A stretch of 64,000 nt of DNA from Kribbella albertanoniae. Its GTDB lineage: Bacteria; Actinomycetota; Actinomycetes; Propionibacteriales; Kribbellaceae. The translations under genes were made by a program, and so were the position numbers. A model generated the notes under the pieces. It made no database searches. It saw only the letters and a list, made by a program, of their open reading frames with translations, and was not told where the DNA came from. Positions 32,402 to 41,170 of this stretch are shown here, piece by piece. The stretch is from NCBI RefSeq assembly GCF_004348455.1, contig NZ_SMKA01000008.1, positions 25,247 through 89,246 of the forward strand, written 5' to 3'. How positions within the stretch are numbered: the first letter of the stretch is position 1; every line of letters starts with the position of its first letter.

Positions 32402-35071
32402 TCAGCCAGTGACGAGCTGGCCGACGGTGTACTCGACAGCGGCCAGCGCAGCGTCGGCACCGGACGCGTCCGTGCCGCCACCCTGCGCGACATCGGCCTT
32501 GCCGCCGCCCTTGCCACCGAGCTTCTCGGCCGCGACGCGCACCAGGTCACCGGCCGACAGCCGCCACTCACGGGCAGTGTCATTCAGTGCGATCACGATG
32601 CCGGGCTTGCCGTCGTTCACGCTCAGGACCGCCACCACGGCCGGCTTGTCGGCCGCCATCCGGCCGCGGACGTCGAGGGCCAGCTTGCGCAGGTCCCCAC
32701 CGTTCACACCGTCGGGAGCCCGGTGGCCGACGTACTGGACGCCGAAGACGTCGCGCGGCGCTGCGGCCAGCTCGGCACCCATCGCCAGCACCTGACCGGC
32801 GCGGACCTTCTCGAGCTCCTTCTCCGCCGCGCGCAGCCGGTCGGACAGGTCGGCGACCTTGGCCACCAGCTCCTCCGGACGGGCCTTCAGGTTCTCGCTG
32901 AGCAGCCGGACGAGTGCGCGCTCCTTGCCGAGGTAGCGCAGTGCCTCCATGCCGACGAGGGCCTCGACGCGGCGCACACCGGCGCCGACCGAGGACTCGC
33001 TGGTGACGGTCAATGCGCCGACCTGCGACGAGTGCTTCACGTGCGTGCCACCGCAGAGCTCACGCGACCAAGGGCCGCCGATCTCGACGACCCGGACCTG
33101 CTCGTCGTACGTCTCACCGAACAGCGCCAGCGCGCCCCACTCCCGAGCCTCCGGGAGCGTCATGTACTGCGCCGCGACCGGCAGGTCCTGCCGTACGGCG
33201 AGGTTCGCGACCTCTTCGATCTCGGAGCGAGTGGCCTGGTCCAGCGCCGAGCCCCACGCGAAGTCGAGCCGCAGGTAGCCGGGCTTGTTGTACGAACCGC
33301 TCTGCAGCGCGTTCGGGCCGAGCACCTGACGCAGCGCGGCGTGCACGACATGCGTGCCGGAGTGCGCCTGGCAGGCCGAGACCCGCCACTCGTGATCGAC
33401 CTCGGCGTGTACGTCGAGGCCCGGGCGCAGGACGCCCTCGACAACCTCGACCTTGTGCACGATCAGGCCCTTGACCGGACGCTGAACGTCGAGCACCTTC
33501 AGCTTCACGCCGTCGGCCACGATCAGGCCCTCGTCGGCGATCTGGCCACCGGACTCGGCGTAGAACGGGGTCTTCTCCAGCACGACCTCGACGGTCTCGC
33601 CCTGCTCGGCCGCGTTGGCGACCACACCGTCGCGGAGCAGACCGCGGACCCGCGAATCGGTGGTCAGCTCCTGGTAGCCGGTGAACTCGGTGACGCCCGA
33701 CTCCCGCAGCTCGCGGTAGCCCGTGGTGTCCGCGTGACCGGCCTTCTTGGCCCGCGCGTCCGCCTTGGCCCGGTCGCGCTGTTCCTTCATCAGCGACCGG
33801 AAACCCTCGGTGTCGACGTTCAGCCCCTGCTCGGACGCCATCTCGACGGTCAGGTCGATCGGGAACCCGTAGGTGTCGTGCAGCTGGAACGCCTTCGCGC
33901 CCTCGAGCTGGTGCGCGCCACCGGCCTTGGTCTCCTTCACGGCCAGGTCGAAGATCGTCGTACCGGCCGTCAGAGTCCGGCGGAACGCCTCCTCCTCGGC
34001 ATACGCGACCTGACTGATCCGGCCGAAGTCGGCCTCCAGCTCCGGGTACGACTTCTTCATCTGCTGCAGGCTGACCGGCAGCAGCTCGACCAGGCTCGGG
34101 TCCTCGTAGCCCAGCAGGCGGACCGAGCGGATCGCACGGCGCAGCAGCCGGCGCAGGACGTACCCGCCCTGCTCGTTGCCCGGGGTGACGCCGTCGCCGA
34201 TCAGCATCAGCGCACTACGGACGTGGTCGGCGATGACCCGGAACCGGACGTCGTCCACCTGGTCCACGCCGTACTTGCGGCCGGTCAGCTCCGAGGCCTG
34301 CTCGATCACCGGGAAGATCTCGTCGATCTCGTACATGTTGTCGACGCCCTGCAGCAGGTACGCGACGCGCTCGAGGCCGAGACCGGTGTCGATGTTCTTC
34401 TTCGGCAGCTCACCGAGGATCGGGTAGCCGTCCTTGCCGCCACCCTCGCCGCGGATGTTCTGCATGAAGACCAGGTTCCAGAACTCCAGGTAGCGGTCGC
34501 CCGCCTCCCAGTCCCGGTCCGCGCCGAACTCCGGCCCGCGGTCGATCAGGATCTCCGAGCACGGGCCGCACGGGCCGGGGATGCCCATCGACCAGAAGTT
34601 GTCCTTCATCCCGAGCCGGACGATCCGGTCGTCGGGCAGGCCGGCGACCCGCTTCCAGATGTCGATCGCCTCGTCGTCCTCGTAGTACACCGAGGCGTAG
34701 AGCTTGGACTCGTCGAACCCGTAGCCACCGTCGGCCTGCGACTTCGTGACCAGCTCCCAGGCGTACTGGACCGCCTGCTCCTTGAAGTAGTCGCCGAAGG
34801 AGAAGTTGCCGTTCATCTGGAAGAACGTGCCGTGCCGGGTGGTCTTCCCGACCTCTTCGATGTCGAGCGTCCGGACACACTTCTGGACACTGGTCGCGCG
34901 CGCGTACGGCGGCGTCTGCTGGCCGACGAAGTACGGCACGAACTGGGCCATCCCGGCCACGTTGAACAGCAGGTTCGGGTCCGGCGACGGCAACGGCGCA
35001 CTCGGCACCACCGTGTGGCCGCGGTCCTCGAAGTAGCTCAGGAACCGCCGCCTGATCTCACTGGTTTCCAT
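32402..35071 (-). CDS. alaS: Alanyl-tRNA synthetase
   Basis: 889 residues from ATG 35071 (METSEIRRRFLSYFEDRGH); the upstream seven codons overlap DUF6167. The class II catalytic core is at the N-terminus (FNVAGMAQFVPYF, RHGTFFQMNGNFSFGDYF). The editing domain metal ligands are HSGTHVVHAAL near residue 570 and CGGTHVKHSSQVG near 673. The C-Ala domain ends in GGKGGGKADVAQGGGTDA. It charges tRNA-Ala in the cytoplasm and clears Ser/Gly mischarging. Confidence 0.98.
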   Translation of the reverse strand: METSEIRRRFLSYFEDRGHTVVPSAPLPSPDPNLLFNVAGMAQFVPYFVGQQTPPYARATSVQKCVRTLDIEEVGKTTRHGTFFQMNGNFSFGDYFKEQAVQYAWELVTKSQADGGYGFDESKLYASVYYEDDEAIDIWKRVAGLPDDRIVRLGMKDNFWSMGIPGPCGPCSEILIDRGPEFGADRDWEAGDRYLEFWNLVFMQNIRGEGGGKDGYPILGELPKKNIDTGLGLERVAYLLQGVDNMYEIDEIFPVIEQASELTGRKYGVDQVDDVRFRVIADHVRSALMLIGDGVTPGNEQGGYVLRRLLRRAIRSVRLLGYEDPSLVELLPVSLQQMKKSYPELEADFGRISQVAYAEEEAFRRTLTAGTTIFDLAVKETKAGGAHQLEGAKAFQLHDTYGFPIDLTVEMASEQGLNVDTEGFRSLMKEQRDRAKADARAKKAGHADTTGYRELRESGVTEFTGYQELTTDSRVRGLLRDGVVANAAEQGETVEVVLEKTPFYAESGGQIADEGLIVADGVKLKVLDVQRPVKGLIVHKVEVVEGVLRPGLDVHAEVDHEWRVSACQAHSGTHVVHAALRQVLGPNALQSGSYNKPGYLRLDFAWGSALDQATRSEIEEVANLAVRQDLPVAAQYMTLPEAREWGALALFGETYDEQVRVVEIGGPWSRELCGGTHVKHSSQVGALTVTSESSVGAGVRRVEALVGMEALRYLGKERALVRLLSENLKARPEELVAKVADLSDRLRAAEKELEKVRAGQVLAMGAELAAAPRDVFGVQYVGHRAPDGVNGGDLRKLALDVRGRMAADKPAVVAVLSVNDGKPGIVIALNDTAREWRLSAGDLVRVAAEKLGGKGGGKADVAQGGGTDASGADAALAAVEYTVGQLVTG

Positions 35072-35075
35072 GGTG

Positions 35076-35315
35076 TTACCGGTAGTCCTCACGTTCGTTC
35101 GCCGCCGCGTCGATACCCAACGCGTCCTTCAATTCTGCTTCGCGCTCCGCCATGCCCTCACGGACCTGGTCTCCGAAGTGCCGGACCGCCGCGGCCAGTT
35201 TGGCCGCCGACTCCTGCACGGACTCCGGGGCGAGCACCTGCGCCCGCTTCTTCAACCGGGTCACCGCATAGACACCCACGGCGATCCCGACGATCAGCCA
35301 GAAGATTCGCTTCAC
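35076..35315 (-). CDS. DUF6167-type small membrane protein
   Basis: 79 residues: one N-terminal transmembrane helix (IFWLIVGIAVGVYAVTRL) followed by a charged, amphipathic helical tail. I recognise it as the small protein usually found between a DUF948 gene and alaS in actinobacteria. Function unknown. It overlaps the DUF948 gene by four bases, and its stop is four bases before the alaS start. Confidence 0.75.
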   Translation of the reverse strand: MKRIFWLIVGIAVGVYAVTRLKKRAQVLAPESVQESAAKLAAAVRHFGDQVREGMAEREAELKDALGIDAAANEREDYR

Positions 35316-35722
35316 CGCTTCCGCGCCTTCCGCTCGGCCTTCATCTCGTCCTTCACCCGGCGGCTCACGTCCTTGCGCTGCTGCTCACCGAGCGCCCGGC
35401 GCACGCCGTACGTGAACGCCGCCGCCTTCACCAGCGGCCCACCCGCGGTCGCCGAGAACAGCGACACCAGCGCCGCCGCGTTCGTGGTCACCGTGGTCGC
35501 GTTGTCGGTGATCGTGTCCACCTTGGCCAGCTGTGCGTTCGTGGTGGCCACCGTCGTGGTGACCTCACCCAGCAACGGCACACTGGAATCCGAGACGCCC
35601 TTCACCATGATCCGCGTCTCGTCCAGCACCTTGCCGAGCTTCAGGATCGGATAGGCCAGCAGGCCCACCAGAATGAGCAGCGCGCAGGCCGCTATCAGCC
35701 CTGCGACTTCACCGACGCTCAT
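35312..35722 (-). CDS. DUF948-containing membrane protein
   Basis: 136 residues from ATG 35722 (MSVGEVAGLIAACALL). One N-terminal transmembrane segment is followed by a long coiled-coil-like stretch rich in Thr/Val (TTTVATTNAQLAKVDTITD) and a basic C-terminus ending KAERKARKR. This is the DUF948 pattern of general-stress or methyl-accepting-like helices. It heads the DUF948-DUF6167-alaS-ruvX-mltG-aroE string. Role unknown. Confidence 0.8.
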   Translation of the reverse strand: MSVGEVAGLIAACALLILVGLLAYPILKLGKVLDETRIMVKGVSDSSVPLLGEVTTTVATTNAQLAKVDTITDNATTVTTNAAALVSLFSATAGGPLVKAAAFTYGVRRALGEQQRKDVSRRVKDEMKAERKARKR

Positions 35723-35853
35723 GGAAAACGATCCACCTTCCGTTGCGACCACGTGGACCGCACGACCCTATCGCGCGCCCATACCGCACAACCGTCCAGG
35801 ACACCATCCCCCACATAACAGTCCCCCACCAAACCGGCCCTAGAGTGAGCGGG

Positions 35854-36222
35854 GTGGCGATCGAGTACACGTTTCAGCTTTGTACGGCGACGCCTGCTGA
35901 GGTGATCAGCCGGCTGCTGGTGCCGGAGGTCTGGTACCTCACGACCCACAAGACCCCGACCGGCCTGCGGATCACCGTGCACCCCGACAGCCGGCCGAAC
36001 CTGGTGCTAGATGAGCCCGAGATCAGCGTCGGCTTCCGGCTCGACAAGTTCGAGGAGCCGGGGCCGCAGTACGACGAGATCGCGCGGCACGTGATCGCCG
36101 TACTGACCGCGGAGGCGGGCGACGCCGTACTGCAGCAGGACTTCGAGCGGATCTTCCTGCTGCGGCGGGGCACTCAGTTGGTGGTCAGCGAGTCGTTCTG
36201 GGCGCCTGAGCTACTGCCATAG
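35854..36222 (+). CDS. Small protein resembling SitI3-type immunity proteins
   Basis: 122 residues from GTG 35854 (VAIEYTFQLCTATP), placed after AGCGGGG. A longer upstream reading has poor codon use and overlaps the DUF948 promoter. The alpha/beta pattern with an acidic middle (SVGFRLDKFEEPGPQYDEIA) and LLRRGTQLVVSESFW near the end resembles SitI3-family proteins, known as immunity partners of secreted toxins. No partner toxin is adjacent. The family call is tentative. Confidence 0.5.
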   Translation: MAIEYTFQLCTATPAEVISRLLVPEVWYLTTHKTPTGLRITVHPDSRPNLVLDEPEISVGFRLDKFEEPGPQYDEIARHVIAVLTAEAGDAVLQQDFERIFLLRRGTQLVVSESFWAPELLP

Positions 36223-36260
36223 CCGTTCGAGCGCCGGGCTGCGATGCCCTATCCGGAGGA

Positions 36261-36563
36261 CTAGTCGAAGACGACTGTGAGCTCTTGGACGGTGCCGTCG
36301 GGGGCCCAGGTCAGGTGCATCGTGCCGGTGCCGCCGCCGGCCCATTGGAAGCGGCCGGTGTCTGGGTCGAGCAGGGTCATGGTTTCGGCGGGTGGGTTGG
36401 CTGCGTAGGCGGCGGCGATGGTCGCGCGGCCGGTGAAAGGGCCAGCTGGTACGCCGACGAACGTCATCTGGGCGTCGTCCGCGAAGCGGGTGGCGAAGGT
36501 GTCCCAGTCGCCGGTGGTTACGGCATGGTTGAACGCGGTGACGTGGTCGTCGAGTTGGGTCAT
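36261..36563 (-). CDS. NTF2-like/SnoaL-like protein
   Basis: 100 residues. [20 protein letters not shown] and [20 protein letters not shown] are typical of the NTF2-like cone fold, used for small-molecule binding or simple enzymatic steps. The short length suggests a minimal single domain. Start overlaps the rarA stop by four bases, so it is translated with rarA. No specific role can be assigned. Confidence 0.8.
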   Translation of the reverse strand: MTQLDDHVTAFNHAVTTGDWDTFATRFADDAQMTFVGVPAGPFTGRATIAAAYAANPPAETMTLLDPDTGRFQWAGGGTGTMHLTWAPDGTVQELTVVFD

Positions 36564-38101
36564 TTGCGGTTCCGGAGGATTTTGCGGATGGCGTCTACGC
36601 GGTCTGCGTACGCCGCTTCGCCGCCGCGGCGGGTGGGGTTGTAGTAGTCGGTGCCGTCGATGACATCGGGGGCGTACTGCTGGCCGACGACGCCGCGGGG
36701 ATCGTTGTGGGAGTACTGGTACGACGAGCCGTGGCCGATCTTCTTCGCACCGGCGTAATGGGCGTCGCGCAGATGGGACGGGACCGGACCGATCTTGCCG
36801 GCCTTCACGTCGGCGATCGCGGCGTCGACGGCGGTGATGACGGCGTTCGACTTCGGCGCCAGCGCAAGCGCGACGACTGCCTGGGCGAGGTTGATCCGCG
36901 CCTCCGGCATACCGATCAGCTGTACGGCGTCGGCCGCGGCAACCGCCACGCCCAGGGCCGTCGGGTCACCCATGCCGATGTCCTCACTGGCCGAGATCAC
37001 CAGCCGGCGCGCGATGAACCGCGGATCCTCACCGGCCACGATCATCCGCGCCAGGTAGTGCATCGCCGCATCCACGTCCGAGCCACGAATCGACTTGATC
37101 AACGCCGAAGCCACGTCATAGTGCTGATCCCCCGCCCGGTCATACCGTACGGCGGCCTGGTCGACCGCCGTCTCCAGCGTCTCCAGGTCGATCGTCGCGG
37201 GCGGAGTCGTCGCGGGGCCGGCACTCGCGGGGCCGGCACTCGCGGAATCGGCACTCGCGGAATCGGCGCTCGCGGAATCGGCGCTCGCGGAGTCGGCGCT
37301 CGCGGAGTCGTCGTCCACCGAGGCGGCGGATGCTGAGTCGTCACCCGTGGATGTGGCGGGGGTGGGCTTGGCAGGGTGTTTGGCGCGGGCTCCGCCGGCT
37401 GCTGCTTCCAGGTAGGTCAGAGCTCGGCGCGCGTCTCCCCCGGCCATCCGGAGCAGGTGGTCGCGGGCGTCGGGTGCCAGCGTGAACTCTCCGGCCAGCC
37501 CTCGCTCGTCGACGAGCGCGCGATCCAGGAGCACCGAGATGTCGTCGTCGGTGAGCGATTCCAGGGTGAGGAGCAGGCTGCGGGACAGCAGCGGGGAGAT
37601 GACCGAGAAGAACGGGTTCTCCGTGGTGGCGGCGACCAGGGTGACCCAGCGGTTCTCGACGCCGGGCAGGAGGGCGTCCTGCTGGGCCTTCGTGAAGCGG
37701 TGGACCTCGTCGATGAACAACACCGTCTCGACAGCACCGCCCGGGCGGGCCAGGTCACGCCGCGCCCCGTCGATCACCTGCCGAACGTCCTTCACCCCGG
37801 CCGTGACCGCGGACAGCTCCACGAACTTCCGGTTCGTCTGGTGCGACACGACCGCCGCGATCGTGGTCTTCCCAGTCCCCGGCGGCCCCCACAACAGCAG
37901 CGACATCGGCTGGTCCCCCTCGACCAGCCGCCGCAACGGCGAACCCGGGGCCAGCAGATGCTGCTGCCCCACGAGCTCATCCAGACTCCGCGGCCGCATC
38001 CGGACAGCCAGTGGCGCCGCCGTATGGTCCACGTCCGCCAGGCTCCCGCCACCCCTCGCAGGCGCAGGAGCTCCCGGCAGATCGAACAAGCCCTCACTCA
38101 C
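36560..38101 (-). CDS. rarA: Replication-associated recombination ATPase RarA (MgsA)
   Basis: 513 residues, longer than the usual ~440-460. AAA+ motifs: [15 protein letters not shown] (Walker A), [20 protein letters not shown] (Walker B), [11 protein letters not shown] (sensor 1). The C-terminal tetramerisation domain includes [20 protein letters not shown] and [11 protein letters not shown]. It acts at stalled replication forks. An Ala/Ser/Asp-repeat insertion of about 60 residues (around residues 240-305) separates the lid from the C-terminal domain. It is encoded by a 15-bp tandem repeat and is probably a disordered linker that does not disturb the fold. Confidence 0.95.
   Translation of the reverse strand: MSEGLFDLPGAPAPARGGGSLADVDHTAAPLAVRMRPRSLDELVGQQHLLAPGSPLRRLVEGDQPMSLLLWGPPGTGKTTIAAVVSHQTNRKFVELSAVTAGVKDVRQVIDGARRDLARPGGAVETVLFIDEVHRFTKAQQDALLPGVENRWVTLVAATTENPFFSVISPLLSRSLLLTLESLTDDDISVLLDRALVDERGLAGEFTLAPDARDHLLRMAGGDARRALTYLEAAAGGARAKHPAKPTPATSTGDDSASAASVDDDSASADSASADSASADSASADSASAGPASAGPATTPPATIDLETLETAVDQAAVRYDRAGDQHYDVASALIKSIRGSDVDAAMHYLARMIVAGEDPRFIARRLVISASEDIGMGDPTALGVAVAAADAVQLIGMPEARINLAQAVVALALAPKSNAVITAVDAAIADVKAGKIGPVPSHLRDAHYAGAKKIGHGSSYQYSHNDPRGVVGQQYAPDVIDGTDYYNPTRRGGEAAYADRVDAIRKILRNRK
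37211..37300. repeat. 15-bp tandem repeat inside rarA (six units)
   Basis: Units CGCGGGGCCGGCACT, CGCGGAATCGGCACT, CGCGGAATCGGCGCT and CGCGGAGTCGGCGCT follow each other without gaps from 37211, with a partial seventh. Each adds five residues, so copy number can change without a frameshift. Confidence 0.9.
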
Positions 38102-38280
38102 CCCAAGAGCCTAACCACTGCCACCGACATTCCGCGTTGCTGGGTGGCCGGGGTGGGCGGTCGCTGGGGACCGCGTGCATGAAGTGGGGACGTGGGACAT
38201 CTGACCGGCTGTCCGCAGTCCCCAGTTGGTGACCGCAGTACGGCGGATTGCCCGGATTCCCCGTTTGAGCCGCCGCCCAC

Positions 38281-38376
38281 GCCACCAGTTGTGGCCGGAG
38301 ACCAGAAGCTGGGGCCGGAGACTCCGTGCCACAGGTCTCCAGCCGTCACAAGGTGTCTCAGGCCACCAGTGGTGGC
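38281..38376. repeat. Dispersed repeat, copy B, with 22-bp terminal inverted repeats
   Basis: Bases 38274-38359 match copy A (1661-1746) without gaps. In this copy the left end GCCACCAGTTGTGGCCGGAG and the reverse complement of the right end agree at 19 of 22 positions, and inner GGAGAC/GTCTCC arms pair. It lies in a 387-bp gap between rarA and secA2 that holds no gene. Confidence 0.65.
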
Positions 38377-38429
38377 GCGGACCAGCTACCGCAGACGTCG
38401 CCGGCCGCCTCCGATCGGAGTTGCGGGGG

Positions 38430-38474
38430 TTTGTGGAGTCGTACTGCCACGGAGCGGCAGCCAGACTCCACAAA
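38430..38474 (-). terminator. Nested hairpin terminator after the SecA2-like gene
   Basis: TTTGTGGAGTC (38430-38440) pairs with GACTCCACAAA (38464-38474). Inside it CTGCC pairs with GGCAG. It starts 15 bp past the stop of the SecA2-like gene. A separate palindrome CTCCGATCGGAG lies at 38409-38420. Confidence 0.7.
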
Positions 38475-38488
38475 AGCGGCGTGGCCGG

Positions 38489-41125
38489 CTACTTCTTGGC
38501 GTCCTTCGGGTCGTCGTCGGAGTCGGCTTCGCGGAGTTCTTCGGGGAGGTCGTCGGAGTCGGCTTCGCGGAGTTCCTCGGGGAGGTCGTCGTCGGAGTCG
38601 GCGTCGCGGAGTTCTTCGGGGAGGTCGTCCTCGTCGAAGTCCTCCGGGAGGATCTCCTCGGCCTCGGCCCCCGACTGCGGGCGGATGGCGTTGCGGAGCC
38701 GGCCGAGGATCCGGTCGGCTTCGGTGCCGAAGGGGTTGTCGTTGACGAGGTAGGTCCAGGTGGCGGTCGGGCGCGGGACGCCGGAGGCCGCTTCGTCCAG
38801 GCCAGAATCCGTGATGGTGGCCTCGGCGAAGGTTTCGGCGGCGTCCTTCCAGGCGTCGGCGATGAGCGTGTCGAACGACGCGATCGCGGACTTGTTGAAC
38901 TCGTCGATCGGCTTCATGTGCACGATGCCGCCGGCCAGGGAGCGCAGGTGGATGCCCTCGCGCAGGTCCGCCAGGAAGGCGAGGTGGTCGGTCCAGCGGC
39001 GGTCGAGGTGGTGCAGGGCGATCCGCCGGGCGGCGTCCTTCACCTTGTCCTCGCCGTGCTCCTCGACCAGTTCGTCGTACTTCTCCTTGACCCGCTCGGA
39101 CAGCTCGGTCGCGGCCAGGTCCTCGGTCAGCACCTTCTCGCGGGTGTCGAGCAGGATCGAACGCTGCTGACCGGTGAGCCGGTGGTACTGCCACGTCGTA
39201 CGGTGCAGCTCGGCGTTGGCGCCATCCGCGACCCGCTGGGCGTGGTCGAGCATGCCGACGGACTTACGGTCGTTGAGGCGGCCGGTCTCGTCCGGGTGCG
39301 GGCGCAGGCCGGACGAAACGGAGTACCGGACGACGAGTTCGTCGCCGAGGCTGGCGAAGAACAGCGAACCGCCCGGGTCGCCCTGGCGGCCGGCGCGGCC
39401 GCGCAGCTGGTCGTCGAGCCGGCGGGATGCGTGCAGGCCGGTGCCGATCACGTACAGGCCGCCGAGCTCGATGGCCTTGTCCTTGTCGTGCGACTCGTCC
39501 TTGCCACCGAGGCGGATGTCGGTACCGCGACCGGCCATCTGCGTCGAAACGGTGACCGTCCCCGGCACACCGGCCTCGGCGATGATGCCCGCCTCCTCGG
39601 CGTCGTTCTTCGCGTTCAGCACGACGTGCGGGATCTCGGCGGCCTCGAGCCGGTCGCTCAGCTGCTCGGACTCCTCGACACTGTGGGTGCCGATCAGGAT
39701 CGGGCGGCCGGTCTCGTGCACCTCGGCGATGTGCTCGACGAGGGCGACGTTCTTCTGCTCGACGGTCAGGTACAGCCGGTCCTCGGCATCCTTGCGGATG
39801 TTCGGCTTGTTCGGCGGTACGACGGCCACCTCGACGTCGTAGAACTCCTGGAGCGACTCGCCGACGACCACCGCCGTACCGGTCATGCCGCAGAGCGACT
39901 TGTAGCCCTTGATCAGCGCCTGCACGGTGATGCTGTCGAGCACCTCACCGGAGTCACTGACCGGGACGGCTTCCTTCGCCTCCACGGCGGCCTGCAGACC
40001 GTCGGGCCAGCGCTGCAGCTTGGCGATCCGGCCGCGGTTGTTGTTGATCAGGCTGACCTTGCCGTCGCGGACCAGGTAGTCGACGTCCTTGCGCAGCAGC
40101 ACCTCGGCGTGCAGCGCGACGTTGATCTGGGTCAGCCGGTCGAGGTTCTCGTCGTCGTACAAGTTGACGCTCGGCGCCGCGACTTCGTCTTCCGCCTTGT
40201 CCTCGGCGTCTTCCGCAACCTCGTCCTCGGAGTCGGCCTCTTCAACATCGGCCTGCACAGCTTCGGCCTTCGCGGCCTCGGCGACGACGGCGGCGCGCTC
40301 ACCGAAGGCCTTCTCGACCTTGTCGGTGCCGCGGTCCGTCAGTGCGACGGTCCGGCCGTCGCCGTCGATCTCGTAGTCGACGCCGGCGCGCAGCGTGCGG
40401 ACGATCTGTACGACGTCGTCGTCCAGCTCCTCGGTCCGGGTCGCCCCGGCGAGCACCAGCGGCACGCGGGCCTCGTCGATCAGCACGGAGTCCGCCTCGT
40501 CGACCAGCGCCACGTCCGGCTCGGTCGTGACCCGCTCCGACACGTCGTTGACGAGCCGGTCGCGCAGTACGTCGAAGCCGACCTCGCTGACCGGCACGTA
40601 GCAAACCTCAGCCTGGTACGCCGTCCGTCGCTCCTCCGGCGTGGAGGCCTGGCCGACGTGCGACACCGTCACCCCGAGCAGCTCGTAGACCGGCGCCATC
40701 CACTCCGCGTCGCGGCGGGCCAGGTAGTCGTTGACCGCCAGCACGTGCACCCTGCGGCCACCGACCGCGTACCCGGCCGCGGCGAACGCACCGGCGAGCG
40801 TCTTGCCCTCACCGGTCGCCATCTCGACCACTCGGCCCTGCATCATCGCCAGCGCGCCCACGATCTGGCCGTCGAACGCCGACTCACCCAGCGTGCGCCG
40901 AGCCGCGTCCCGGGCCAGCGCCAGGAACTCGATCTGCTCGTCCTCGTGCAGCCCACCGGTGGTCCGGAGCTCACTGACGGACTCGGTGAGCTCCTCGTCG
41001 GTCAGCGGCTCGACAGTCTCCTCCGCCTCGAGCACCAGCTGCGAGAGCCGCTCGTAGGGGCCGAGGTTGATCGATCCGGGACGCTGCAGCAGCCGGCGAA
41101 AGCGCGAGGTGATTTTCAGAGCCAT
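38489..41125 (-). CDS. secA2: SecA2-like accessory preprotein translocase ATPase
   Basis: 878 residues. SecA motor motifs: EMATGEGKTLAGAFAA (Walker A, near 102), VLAVNDYLARRDAEWM, VALVDEADSVLIDEARVPLV (DEAD) and TQMAGRGTDIRLGG. It lacks the C-terminal Cys zinc-binding tail of housekeeping SecA, and the segmentation fits actinobacterial SecA2. Two odd features: a ~35-residue acidic insert (around residues 278-312, rich in EADSED/EDKAEDE), and an acidic C-terminal tail of repeated DDLPEELREADSD. SecA2 exports a small subset of proteins, often without classical signals. Monocistronic with a hairpin terminator downstream. Confidence 0.85.
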   Translation of the reverse strand: MALKITSRFRRLLQRPGSINLGPYERLSQLVLEAEETVEPLTDEELTESVSELRTTGGLHEDEQIEFLALARDAARRTLGESAFDGQIVGALAMMQGRVVEMATGEGKTLAGAFAAAGYAVGGRRVHVLAVNDYLARRDAEWMAPVYELLGVTVSHVGQASTPEERRTAYQAEVCYVPVSEVGFDVLRDRLVNDVSERVTTEPDVALVDEADSVLIDEARVPLVLAGATRTEELDDDVVQIVRTLRAGVDYEIDGDGRTVALTDRGTDKVEKAFGERAAVVAEAAKAEAVQADVEEADSEDEVAEDAEDKAEDEVAAPSVNLYDDENLDRLTQINVALHAEVLLRKDVDYLVRDGKVSLINNNRGRIAKLQRWPDGLQAAVEAKEAVPVSDSGEVLDSITVQALIKGYKSLCGMTGTAVVVGESLQEFYDVEVAVVPPNKPNIRKDAEDRLYLTVEQKNVALVEHIAEVHETGRPILIGTHSVEESEQLSDRLEAAEIPHVVLNAKNDAEEAGIIAEAGVPGTVTVSTQMAGRGTDIRLGGKDESHDKDKAIELGGLYVIGTGLHASRRLDDQLRGRAGRQGDPGGSLFFASLGDELVVRYSVSSGLRPHPDETGRLNDRKSVGMLDHAQRVADGANAELHRTTWQYHRLTGQQRSILLDTREKVLTEDLAATELSERVKEKYDELVEEHGEDKVKDAARRIALHHLDRRWTDHLAFLADLREGIHLRSLAGGIVHMKPIDEFNKSAIASFDTLIADAWKDAAETFAEATITDSGLDEAASGVPRPTATWTYLVNDNPFGTEADRILGRLRNAIRPQSGAEAEEILPEDFDEDDLPEELRDADSDDDLPEELREADSDDLPEELREADSDDDPKDAKK
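38516..38626. repeat. 36-bp tandem repeats encoding the SecA2 acidic tail
   Basis: Units at 38516-38551 and 38552-38587 (36 bp) and 38588-38626 (39 bp, one extra GTC) encode three copies of an Asp-Leu-Pro-Glu-Glu-Leu-Arg-containing 12-13-mer. Copy number can vary in frame. Confidence 0.9.
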
Positions 41126-41170
41126 AATGACGGCAACGTACAGCCTCGGCGTGTCGTTCCGCCGACCAGG

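Noticed and set aside
32216..35818. 1,200-residue plus-strand frame opposite alaS
   Set aside because: Antisense shadow; every class II synthetase motif is on the minus strand.
35743..35853. Upstream extension of the SitI3-like gene
   Set aside because: Poor codon use and overlap with the divergent DUF948 promoter; GTG 35854 fits better.
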